A DNA stretch of 64,000 nucleotides, from positions 194,702,423-194,766,422 of the forward strand of contig CM022298.1 in the NCBI GenBank assembly GCA_011799875.1. Direction: 5' to 3'. Position 1 is the first letter of the stretch, and each line of letters opens with the position of its first letter. Shown here in pieces: positions 23,840 through 33,364 of this stretch. The notes under the pieces were generated by a model. That model did not search any database. It had not been told where the DNA came from and saw only the letters and a program-made list of their open reading frames with translations. This stretch comes from Thinopyrum elongatum (lineage: Eukaryota; Streptophyta; Magnoliopsida; Poales; Poaceae). A program made the position numbers and the translations under genes.

Positions 23840-24212
23840 CTCCCTCCAGTCCTTTTTACTCTGCATATAAGAATTGTCTGAAGTCAAACTTCATAAAGTT
23901 TGACCTTATTTATATGAAAAAATATCAACATCTACCATGCTAAAGTTATACTCCCTCCGTCCGAAAAAACTTGTCCCTCAAATGGATGTATCTAGCATCA
24001 AGTTAGTGCTAGATACATCCATTTTAGGAACAAGCTTGGGACAAGCTTTTTCGGACGGAGGGAGTACAATATGAAAATTTAAGTCATGACACATGTACTG
24101 ATATTTATTTCATATTGTGAATGGTCGTATTTTGTTCTATAAAGTTGGTCAAACTTTACGAGGCTTGACTTTAGACAAATCTTATATGCGAACTAAAAAG
24201 ATTCGGAGGGAG
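23840..24212. mobile_element. Stowaway-like MITE carrying a nested Stowaway
   Basis: Outer ends are CTCCCTCCAGTCC and GATTCGGAGGGAG; the matching arms AAGTCAAACTT..AAAGTTTGAC and GTCAAACTTTACGAGGCTTGACTT pair around the centre. A second, younger element interrupts the centre (23951-24064). Confidence 0.75.
23951..24064. mobile_element. Nested 114-bp Stowaway MITE
   Basis: Starts CTCCCTCCGTCCGAAAAAAC and ends with its inverse, TTTTTCGGACGGAGGGAG, flanked by TA on both sides (23949-23950, 24065-24066). The arms (AATGGATGTATCTAGCA and inverse) are almost perfect, so it looks young. Confidence 0.9.
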
Positions 24213-24524
24213 TACAACATGCTTAACAGCAACCAAATATAGTCATTCATAGAGCTATTGTTAAATTTGGTATTGATGAAATTGAACTGCACAGTTCATA
24301 CTAGCACATATAGAACATCACACTATTAATAGCTGAAATAAACAAGGCATACTACGAACAACCAAAGATGGCAATTGAAACTAGACATATGCTAACTACA
24401 AACAACCGAACAACCATAAACCGTAGAAATAAACAAGGCGTAATGCAAACAACCAAATATAGCAATAAATACTGGACAGGTTCTCACTACAAAAGGGGTT
24501 CGAGAAAACAAATCATGGGTTTCC

Positions 24525-25061
24525 TCACTTGTCACAGATTGGCTCCTCCTCATGGTCGCCGTCGATGAGGTCTGACTTGCTAGCTGAGGATCCCAAGCCA
24601 GCGTCGCAGAACATGTCCTTCAGAAATGACAAAAGGGGCTCCATGGCGATGAAGGATGGAAAATTGTTCATAACGAGCCACAGGAGATCAGCGGTAGGGC
24701 CATCGATGAGATCGACGGCTGTCGAACCCGAAGGGTTGGGGGTGGGCAACAGAACCTGTGACATAACCCGCATCAAGCCGTCGGTGTCGACGACCTCGAT
24801 GTCGTAGTCGGCACCCGCGACATGCCAGAATACTCTAGCCCGCTGATTGAAAGGCTCAATCCAGGTCCAGTCATCGTCGTCAGCTTCCTTGGCGGCCACC
24901 TCGCCGACGTCGGGCGAAGAGGCCGCGGTAAAGCTCTTTTGGGCCATTCGCTCCTCGAGCTCCCCGGGAAGCATAGCCGGGCTTAGGCTGCGACGCTCTA
25001 GAGTGGGGAAGGGGGGTGGGGATGGGGATCTCTGGGAAAGGGGGCGTTTTGCAGGCGTCAT
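24525..25061 (-). CDS. Unrecognised 178-aa ORF in the CACTA-like region
   Basis: Open frame from ATG at 25061 to TGA at 24525. The N-terminal third is Pro/Ser/Arg-rich. The middle is acidic with aromatics (EADDDDWTWIEPFN, RVFWHVAGADYDIEVVD), and the end is amphipathic (LLWLVMNNFPSFIAMEPLLSFL) with an acidic tail. The codons look protein-like and GC-biased, unlike the AT-rich flanks. I recognise no domain. The stop overlaps a good donor (GACAA|GTGAGG), so the ORF could instead be a first exon spliced toward the B3 remnant further along the same strand; exon phases do not match directly, so an intermediate exon would be needed. Confidence 0.45.
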   Translation of the reverse strand: MTPAKRPLSQRSPSPPPFPTLERRSLSPAMLPGELEERMAQKSFTAASSPDVGEVAAKEADDDDWTWIEPFNQRARVFWHVAGADYDIEVVDTDGLMRVMSQVLLPTPNPSGSTAVDLIDGPTADLLWLVMNNFPSFIAMEPLLSFLKDMFCDAGLGSSASKSDLIDGDHEEEPICDK

Positions 25062-25589
25062 CTAAGAAACTCAGGGCGGCAAGGGTATGTATATCGGTGG
25101 GTAAACTGCACGGGCAGACCGGCAGAGGTTGATGATGGAGGCGGCGCGGCGGCGGCGGCGACCTTAGCTACGTTTGGGGCGAGGAGGGATGGTGTGTATG
25201 TGTGTGAGCGGGGGGGATTTGGGGTGAGCAAAGGATTTGGAGTGTGTGTGTGGAGGGGGTCCAAGGAGGTGTTTGAGGAAATGCCGCGGGTACTAAATTT
25301 TTTAATAGGCGGGAGTAAAATGGCGGGGCTACCGAAAATTTGGATCAAGGGATCGAAGCAGAGCGGGGCGGGAGTAACGAACATCACACACGGTTAAAAC
25401 ATAATAGTCGTGTGCTATCAAACAGAAAACCACTCCAGCCGAGCTGATATTTTTGAGATTGCGAGGGATGCAGGCGGGAGTAAAATGCCGGGGCTCCAGT
25501 TCAAAAAAAAAATCCGGGGCTACTGAAAATTTGAATCAAGGGATTGAAGCAGAGCGGAAGTAACATACATCGCACACGGTCCGCACATA

Positions 25590-27720
25590 CTAATCGTGTG
25601 CTATCAAACATAAAAACTTTCTAGGCGGTACATATTTTCGAGATTACGAGGCAGTAGATATTTTCGAGAGCGGGAGGCAAGCCTCGTGGAGCCCAATCTA
25701 CTATGCTCATGTGAGTGACTGCAGGGGCACGGGCGTGGCACACGGGTAGTCTGACCGAACCGTGTCTGTTGCATACCCAATCGCAGACGGTTTCTGCATC
25801 CAACTCGTGTGCTGTTTATAAATTTGGCAAAAAGAATAACGCGGGAAAGGGTCAGAACACGAACACACTTGCATGTGGACCAAATATATGTATGAAAAGG
25901 GTGGTTTGATGTTCGAATACCCAATGCACAACTTTGATGTGGCACCTGTCGCACAAAGCGCACAGTATTGCTAGTCAGCCGCCCCCTACGAACCCCACTT
26001 CGTGTCGGCGGTAAGGGAATCCTAGCTACGAATGCATGCCCCAGATAGTTAGGTTTGAAATCTCACCCTACCGTAACACAAAACCTATAGGAGTCCATCA
26101 TATATATGGTCAAACTTCCCCTTTCGCTTCCGGACAAAGGTGGACCATGTCCCGACCCACAAATGTGTGCTTGTGGCGGGAGATGGGTGAGACCACATAC
26201 GAACCTCCTGCGGGTGGCCCTATACTATATGTATGAAAAGGGTGTGGTGTCATATTTAACTATACCATTCACAACTTTGATGTGGCACGTGTGCCTCGCA
26301 AAATAACCGAACTTGCCCGACCCCACGGAGGTTGCGGGTAGTGCGAAGTACCCCCCCCCCCCACACACACACGTGTCGGGGGGAGGGCATCTCACCAAGA
26401 CGTACTGTAACAAGGACCAAACAGAATCCAACTTGATCATACAACCTCTCTCGCTCGTTGTTGGTCAAAGTGATGGACGTCCACACGACCCCGCAAAATG
26501 GGCTAGCTTGTCGCCGATAACTCGCTAGGGAGTACTGTCTGAAGAAAAAAACCACTCTGTGCGTGTGTGGTATTGGTGTTTGAATACGCAATGCGCAAAT
26601 TTGATGTGGCACCATGCTTTGGAACCATAAAATCCCCACACTGATCAAGGGTTCACGATGCGTAGCATGCATGCGCTCAAACTTAATTAGGCCTAGAATG
26701 ATCAACCTACTACTATACGGTAACACGAACCAAAGAAGAAGAATCCACCATGGTAACCTTTCTTGTCGTCGGTCGAAATGATGGACGTCCACGCGGGCCC
26801 ACAAATATATATAGGCTTGCCGCCCATATATAACCAAGCGAGTGAGAGTCTGCAAAGATAACCATTGCATGCATGTGTCCCAAACATATTTATGGAGGTG
26901 CGTGATGCATGCATATGTGTTGAATTAATACCTAATGCACAACATTGATGTGGTGCATGCGTTCAAAATCGCATTGGTCCCCACACAGAGCAAGAGGTTC
27001 ATAACGTATCGTGTGCTCCCCCCTCGATCCAGCGGGATGGATTCATGTGTACACATGTGCTATTATATATGTAATCTCACCTATATCGCGAGACAAGCAA
27101 AAAATTAATCCCCTCCTAAGTCAAAATAATTAACCTCTCTCGTTGTCGGTGAAAGTGATGGACCAAGCGGGCCGACAGATGGAAGCATCGCCGATAACCA
27201 CGCGAGTTAGTACCATAGGACAACCACCATCGCTTGCATGTGTGCCAAAACATATATATGGAGAGGTGTGTGGTTGTGATGTTTTGAATATCTAATGCAC
27301 AACCTTTGATGTGGCATTTGCCTCAAAAACCGCAAAGTCCCCACACAGAGTGAGGTTCATGTGTGACACCTAGTATATGTTGGTCCCATCTCCCCTTCGA
27401 CACGTACTATATATATACTCGTACCCTAACACATCCCTAAAAGAATTAATCCTCCTTGTTCATCAAATGTGCCTCTCTCTCTCTCTCGTTGGGTCAAAGT
27501 GATGGAGGACGACCTCTCGCGGGCCCACAGATGGAAGCACCGCACGCGAGTGAGTTCCTATAGGGCAACCACCGCCTGCATGGTATTGCGTGATGTTTGA
27601 ATACCAATGCACAACTTTGATGTGGCACCTGCCTCGGGAACCGGAAAGTCCCCACATGGAGTGAGGTTATGACACACACACGCACACACACCCACACATC
27701 CCGCACCACCACCTCCATTC
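25590..27720. repeat. Diverged tandem array, about 340-bp period
   Basis: The phrase AATGCACAACTTTGATGTGGCACC recurs in degenerate form at about 25920, 26260, 26590, 26930, 27295 and 27605. Between copies the phrase GTCAAAGTGATGGACGTCCAC...GGGCCCACA recurs at about 26110, 26460, 26765, 27145 and 27490. Roughly six units in head-to-tail order result, each diverged by substitutions and small indels. ORFs on the minus strand follow the repeat and are not convincing genes. Confidence 0.75.
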
Positions 27721-28520
27721 TGAGGCATGTCAAACTTTTTCTGCAGTGAACATGTGACCGAAGGAGTGTCGTGTTAAAGTTAAAAAAAACAGAGATCATT
27801 CGACCCGTTTTATACATTGATTGATTTCCTAGGGATTTAATGTGCAAAAATCAAATTTGAGCTGCATGTGCACCAAAATGGATTGCAAAATCATATGTGT
27901 GTCCCTCGGTGCATGTTTACCCGTGAAAGAAATTTCAAAACATCGAGAATATTGATTTTTAAAATTCAGTAAATCCAAAACTTAGTTGAAATTCATGAAA
28001 CTTATCATGGTGTCATATATGGAAACCAATAGACTGTGATATTGTATTTTTTTCGTCAAATTTGAGACAAGTTTTGATATAATATACTTACAAATGGGAG
28101 ATTGTTAATAATTGGCAACCAATATCTCATACGGAATATTTATTCGGACCGTGTGCGTTAGACCGTGCCATGCTTCGGTTAAGAAGTAAAGCGGCAGAAT
28201 GAATCATCAAAGACAAAAAAGTTATACGTGCCACGTGCCCCGTGTGGCGTGCGAGCAGGCGTGAGTTGATGAGACACATGTGAGCAGTCCGCCGCGCAGG
28301 CAGACCGGAAGGCGTGCGTGCAGGCGTGTGAATTGACGGGTGGCGTTTTCGCTGCGCAGTGTCACCGGGAGGCATGCGAGTGGCTGTGTGAAATGATGGT
28401 ATAGGAATGCCAGAAGTCAGCCGCATAGGCTCACCGGGAAGCGGGACAGCCTTTGACCGCCGCCCGCCTCGCTCCCACTGGTCCGTATTAATGGCGCGCC
28501 CGAGCGGCCGCACCCCCAAT
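27721..28520. other. Spacer and upstream region of the F-box pseudogene
   Basis: AT-rich to 28140, then GC-rich with GGCGTGCGAG-type repeats. The minus-strand frame 28127-28660 is an artefact of GC bias and of the tandem duplication at its end. No gene supported. Confidence 0.4.
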
Positions 28521-28671
28521 CCTCGCCACACACACAATCCTCTCTCTCCGCCCGCATCCTCGGCGCCGCTCTCAGTCCTCAAAGCCGGCACCCCCCATCC
28601 TCGCCACACACACAATCCTCTCTCTCCGCCTGCATCCTCGACGCCGCTCTCAGTCCTCAAAGCCGTCAGTG
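28521..28671. repeat. 78-bp tandem duplication before the F-box frame
   Basis: The block CCTCGCCACACACACAATCC...AGTCCTCAAAGCCG is present twice, starting at 28521 and 28599, with about two substitutions. It lies directly upstream of the ATG and so probably duplicates part of the 5' UTR or core promoter. Confidence 0.85.
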
Positions 28672-28672
28672 T

Positions 28673-30632
28673 ATGAGGATGTCACCGAAGCGCCCCATCG
28701 GAGGGAGTGGTGACGCCGGGGCTGCTGAAGCACCAGAGCACGGCGTGAATATGGGGACAGAGGTTTTCGCCGCCGCTGATGAGGTGGAGAACGAGGCTGC
28801 CAACAAGCGGAGGCGGGTCGAGAAAGAACCGCAAGCGACTCCAGCATGCCTAGACTTCATCAGCAGCCTCCCCGATGATATGTTGACAGTCATCATATCC
28901 CTCCTCCCAATCAAATATGAGGCGAGGACAACCGCCCTTTCCCGGCGGTGGCGTCCCCTATGGCTCTCCACCCCTCTCGACCTCCTCGATGCCCACGAGC
29001 TCTGCCATGGCTATCGCAAAAGCTTGGATGCATTCTCACAGATCCTCGGCAGTCACCATGGCCCAATCAAAGGCCTTATCATGGGCAAGTTTCGTTCCAA
29101 CGGCAAGGACCGAGCCAAGCTTGACGAGTGGTTCCGATCCCCCGCCCTAGATCAGCTCAAGGACCTCAGTTTTAATGATGGGCATATGCGCTCGCTGCCA
29201 ACGTTCGCGCTCCGCTTCGCGCCCATGCTGCGCCTTGCCAAGTTCATGAACTGCCATTCCCCCCCTTAATGACGCGCCCGCTCTTTTTCTACCACGACTG
29301 AAGCACCTCGATCTTGTCACCATCTGCATCCCAAAGGATGACATGGAGCGCCTGCTCCGCGGCTTTACTGCACTCGAGTTCCTTCATCTTTAGGCGGTGA
29401 ATTGGTCGAGTAGCTTCCACATCACCTCGAGGACTCTCCGGACTATTTATGTGTGTTGCTGGTGCTGCAACGAGAGATCACAAAAGGTGGACCACAATAT
29501 GGTCATTGAGGACACACCTTCACTTGAGAGATTACTTGTAGTTGATCAACAAGGTCCAACAAGAATCAATGTCATTTATGCGCCGAAATTGACAGTGGTG
29601 GGCTACTCGTCTGTCAAATACTCCTACTTTCAGGTACAACAGTCGCCTTCTACCTCTCCTTCTTGATATCAACATTATTTCTAATTATGAAGATGTATGT
29701 TCTTCTGTCATCCAGAAAAGTTTCACCCAGATTCTGCGCACAGTGAAGGTCTTGGCACTAGAATCTATCGGCCCCAACCTGGACCAAGTTGTCAGTTTCC
29801 TGAGATGCTTTCCGTGCCTGAAGAAGCTGTATATCGAGGTGATGTTCCTTTCCTGTTAAATGTTAACCATAAGGGAGTTCAATTTTTGGCACCTTTTCCC
29901 AAGTTTACAATGACAATGTACTACGATTTCTGAAGGAATTTTGGAGGATTTCAGAACATACACCCCCCACCCCCACCCCATATTGGTTGCTTGATTCATA
30001 TGGTTACAATCCATACGCATTTCTCCTTTGGATTCATCTGTACTAGTTTTCTTAGGGAATTTTTCATCCACTCCAACCTCTTGTGAAGAAGGCTACATTT
30101 TTCTAGATTGTAATCAAATACCCATGTTAATCATGTCAGATCGAAGATGGCACGTTGGTGCATTTTACAAATCCCGCAAACAAAATAGGCATGTAGTAGT
30201 GTTCAAAACTACATGTAGGCACTAACACATTCTCTTCTTTTGCAGATAATAATAGGCCCGGTGGTGGATAATGTGATACAGTATAACGACAATCACATCG
30301 AATGCCTAGATCTGCATCTCTCAAAAATTACTTTTAACTCCTACCGAGGGACCTTACCGGAGATTATATTCGCCAGGTTCTTTGTTGCCAGAGCAAGGGT
30401 GCTGAAGGTAATGAGGTTGAACATGCATTTACGTAGAAATTATGAATGGTTTGTTGATCAGAGCCGGTAGCACATGCAGAATGGAAGAGGCTCCCAAAAA
30501 GCTAAACTTCGTATTGGAACTGCATATGACAGAGTAATTGGAAGTCATTGTGTCAACCCCATACATGACTTGTCAGCGGCTGATCCCTTTGCAGAAATGA
30601 TGAGGTTTCAAAACCGGCCTTACTATTGGTAA
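28673..30632 (+). pseudogene. F-box/LRR/FBD gene, three lesions
   Basis: Exons 28673-29633, 29716-29838 and 30246-30632. The F-box lies at about residues 60-100 (CLDFISSLPDDMLTVIISLL, then ARTTALSRRWRPLWLST), which in intact genes binds SKP1 in an SCF ubiquitin ligase. LRR-like segments follow (LFLPRLKHLDLVTICIPKDD, LERLLVVDQQGPTRINVIYA). The last exon resembles an FBD domain (NHIECLDLHLSKITFNSYRG, RARVLKVMRLNM). Lesions: a frameshift in a C run near 29262-29268 (the frame stops after CHSPP; the true frame continues LNDAPALF), a TAG near 29391 (FLHL-stop-AVNW), and a TAG at 30468-30470 (DQSR-stop-HMQNG). Donor and acceptor sites are intact, so it is a recently degraded gene rather than a retrocopy. 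It sits in the CACTA-like region, which suggests transposon capture. Confidence 0.85.
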
Positions 30633-30892
30633 TTTTAGTTTGAACCTCTCTTATATCCATGTTCAGCTGATCAGCACGAGCGTTTGCAGCTGAATGAGCT
30701 GAATTTCATTTCTAATATTAGTTTGAACATTGTAATCTTTGAATTTGAGCCATGTAACTCTGGAATTTGAACCTTGTAATATTTCGGGCTTTTGTGGTAC
30801 AATCGTTGAAATGGCATCGTATGAGACTCGTATATTGGTAGTACTATTTTGACCTTAATATGCAATAGACTTAGATTTTATTAACCATTCAC

Positions 30893-31280
30893 GACCAGGG
30901 ATCCAGCCGGAAGCAGAGCAATGGCAAACGTCGTCGCAACAAGATGTAGATGATTAGATGCTCGTTTCTCCTAGATTAGTATGCATGTAATTGCTTACTT
31001 TGATGTGTGGAAATGTTATGTGTGTAGTCACTTATGTAATTGTATGCTTAATTTGGTTATACAATGTTGTTCTTATAAGTATATATGTTGATGTTCTATA
31101 GGCAGAGCATATCACATCGCACACGGACCACACTAGGGAACCCGTCGGTCATGAATTCATCAATCGCAGATGGTTGTATACCAGCAAGCGTTTGCCCACA
31201 ACACACACGGCTTATTTCTTCACAAATAGCTCGGGTGTATCAACTGTACGCCACGTATCGCACACGCAACTCTAACCTGA
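30893..31280 (+). repeat. Second copy of the exonuclease gene 3' end and element tail
   Basis: The end of this open segment, GSSRKQSNGKRRRNKM-stop (about 30900-30945), parallels GSSHKQSSSGKRPKK-stop at 32430-32472. The following AT-rich 3' sequence (GCATGTAATTGCTTACTTTG..., GTCATGTGTGTAGT-like) and the CACACGG subterminal motifs also repeat in the same order. So the 3' terminal region of the carrier element is present twice, about 1.5 kb apart. Confidence 0.75.
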
Positions 31281-33228
31281 TTCGTGCTTGATGCCTCCGA
31301 CATCGCTCGCACAGTTCGTCTTATTTTGCCACGTATCACTGTGCCGGCCTCTGCTCGCGTCCCTCGGCGCGCTCTGCTCGCGTACCTCCACGCGCTCGGC
31401 TTGTGGACAGCTTTTCCTTGCGTGTTCAACTGCTATATGCATATATATGGTTGCTCGCCGTTGAGGCGACCGCGGAGCACTCTGCTCGCGTCCTTGCGCG
31501 CGCGCTCTGCCAGCGGTTGGGGCCTGCGCATGATCACATTGGGGGGCCCCATATGCATGCGGTTGCGCCGTGCGCGTCGCCACGATGCAATTACGTGCGG
31601 CACGATGGAGTTAGGCGCTGCAATTTAGAACTGCCATCCGGGGGTGCGGATATTCCAGGCCGTCCGGGTTCCCCATTAATTCCTGCGACCATTATAACCT
31701 TAGTCTCTTCAACCTCTCGATCTCGCCCCACAACACAACAAGCACACCCACGATGACACATACAGAGAGGATATCTAGCGGTGCTCCAATGGAGTTCGGC
31801 GAGCATAAAGTGGAGACCCACGCGAGGGAGACGGATCTCTCGGTGGTGTGCACCAAAGACCCGGCCGTGGTGGACGACTACATCAACACCGTGGAGCAGT
31901 TGCTTGCTCGAGACAAGTACAAGGTGGTCGGCATCGACCTCCAGTACACCGACGGTCATCCCGGCAAAGATCAGAAGGTTGCCGTTGCCCAGTTGTGCGT
32001 GCGCAATCATGTCCTCATCTTCCACTACTGCATGGCCACAGAGCCTTGCGACCGTTTCGCCAGGTTTGTCAGCAGCACCGACTACAAGTTCGCTACAGTG
32101 GAAACCTGCAATGATGTAAAGGCGCTCAAGGTTACGGGCTTGGCCTGCAAGAACCTTATCGAAATCCGTGACCACTACAGGGTCTGGGGCAGCATGAAGA
32201 AGGACTCCCTGGTTGAACTCGCCTCGGCCATCATCGACCCCTACTACGAAAAGATGAAGCAGGATGCCAAGAGAACAAATCTCGTATCCTGACACGGGGC
32301 CTGGACGTGGCAACTGGATGAACCTCACCTCAGGTTTGCGGCCAAGAGCGTGTACACATGCTACGAGATGCACAGGCGGATCGTTGACATGAGGAACTGC
32401 CTCGTTACCGAAATTGACGAGGCCGGATCGAGCCACAAGCAGAGCAGTAGCGGCAAGCGTCCCAAGAAGTAGATGGTGATCAGATGATCGTTTATCCTAG
32501 TTAATTATGCATGTAATATATAGTTGACTTTGGTGTGTGGAAATGTCATGTGTGTAGTAGCCGCCTATGTAATTATGCATGTAATAGTTTACTTTGGTGT
32601 GTGCAAATGTCATGTGTGTAGTAGCGACCTATGTAATTGGATGTTTAATTTGGTTATGCAACCATCTCCTTATAAGTGTGTATATATATATGTTGTCGTT
32701 CTGTATGCAATCCCAATGCACAACACACACGTCTTATTAGCAGCAATCGTCTGTGTTACTATCGGTCTTCGCACACATTTCTGATTACAGACCTGTTTGC
32801 CGCGTATCACACACATCTTGTTAAATTGAACCGTTTCTGTTATCTTGGCTCAACGCAAACAGTTCATTCGAGTGAACTGTTTGCCCTCAATCGCACACAC
32901 CTTGATCTGGCTGACCGTTTCTTTTGTTCCGCCTAATCACAAACAGTTCATCCGAGTGAACCCTATGCCATATATCGCACACACCTTCATCTGGCTGCCC
33001 GTTTCTGTTCTTCTGCCTCATCGCAAATAGTTCACCGAACTAAACCGTATACCCCGCATCGCACACGCAACTAAATTCTGAACCGTGTTTGATGTATCCA
33101 CCATCACAAACATTTTGCATCTTTTTTTATGGTTTTTTTACATCACCGTTTGTGATTAATGCATCGCACATAGTTTCGTCGAAGGGTCTCTGATCGTAGT
33201 GTCGCGTTAGCAGCATCCTGCAGTAGTG
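31090..33228. repeat. Right subterminal repeat region with TAGTG end
   Basis: CGCACACGG, CACACACC and CCGTTTCTGTT-type motifs recur to 33190 and are interrupted by the exonuclease-like gene. A local direct repeat of GTAATTATGCATGTAAT...GTGTAGTAGC is visible at 32500-32640. The region finishes CTGCAGTAGTG, fitting a CACTA right terminus. Confidence 0.6.
31753..32472 (+). pseudogene. 3'-5' exonuclease-like (WRN/DnaQ fold) gene with premature stop
   Basis: The frame runs 31753-32292 (179 aa), is closed by TGA at 32290-32292, and continues in the same frame to TAG at 32470-32472. The fold matches plant Werner-type DEDDy exonucleases: KVVGIDLQYT (motif I, residues 57-66), VAVAQLCVRNHVLIFH, ETCNDVKALKVTGL (motif II), DSLVELASAI, and LRFAAKSVYTCYEMHRRI (motif III) after the stop. 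Catalytic positions are changed: motif I has D62 but Gln64 where Glu is expected, and motif III has Ser where Asp precedes the Tyr helix. Asp121 of motif II is kept. Even without the stop, nuclease activity is unlikely. The basic Ser/Lys tail SSHKQSSSGKRPKK could be nuclear-targeting. Location inside CACTA-like subterminal repeats indicates transposon carriage. Confidence 0.8.
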
Positions 33229-33364
33229 CCCCTAGCACCGCATATTGTCATGTCATGCATCATGATGCATCTGTTTGCCTTATATTTATTGTTTCTTCCC
33301 CCCTCTTCTCTTCGGTAGACACCGAGACTGACGCCGCTGCTGCCCAGTACGACTACAGTGTCAA

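Larger units (their letters stand above)
21960..33228. mobile_element. Large gene-carrying CACTA-like element or composite
   Basis: Dense short repeats of the CGTTTGTG / CACACGG type occur at 21960-22470, again at 25370-25600, and at 31090-33190, as in the subterminal arrays of CACTA transposons. The right end reads CTGCAGTAGTG (33218-33228), giving the TAGTG terminus whose inverse is CACTA. I did not find the matching CACTACTGCAG left end, so the left boundary is a guess and two or more elements may be nested. No transposase (TnpD/TnpA) is visible. The interior instead holds a B3-domain remnant, an unknown ORF, a tandem array, an F-box/FBD pseudogene and an exonuclease-like gene. Confidence 0.5.

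Noticed and set aside
24488..24500. CACTACAAAAGG as a possible CACTA terminus
   Set aside because: No subterminal repeats adjoin it and no matching inverse end was found; the sequence lies within the possible transcribed region of the minus-strand ORF.
28127..28660. 177-aa minus ORF with internal repeat
   Set aside because: The internal repeat is the 78-bp tandem duplication upstream of the F-box frame; no other coding evidence.
31591..32436. 281-aa minus-strand ORF
   Set aside because: Antisense to the exonuclease-like frame, whose motifs are recognisable; the antisense frame has none and arises from GC bias.
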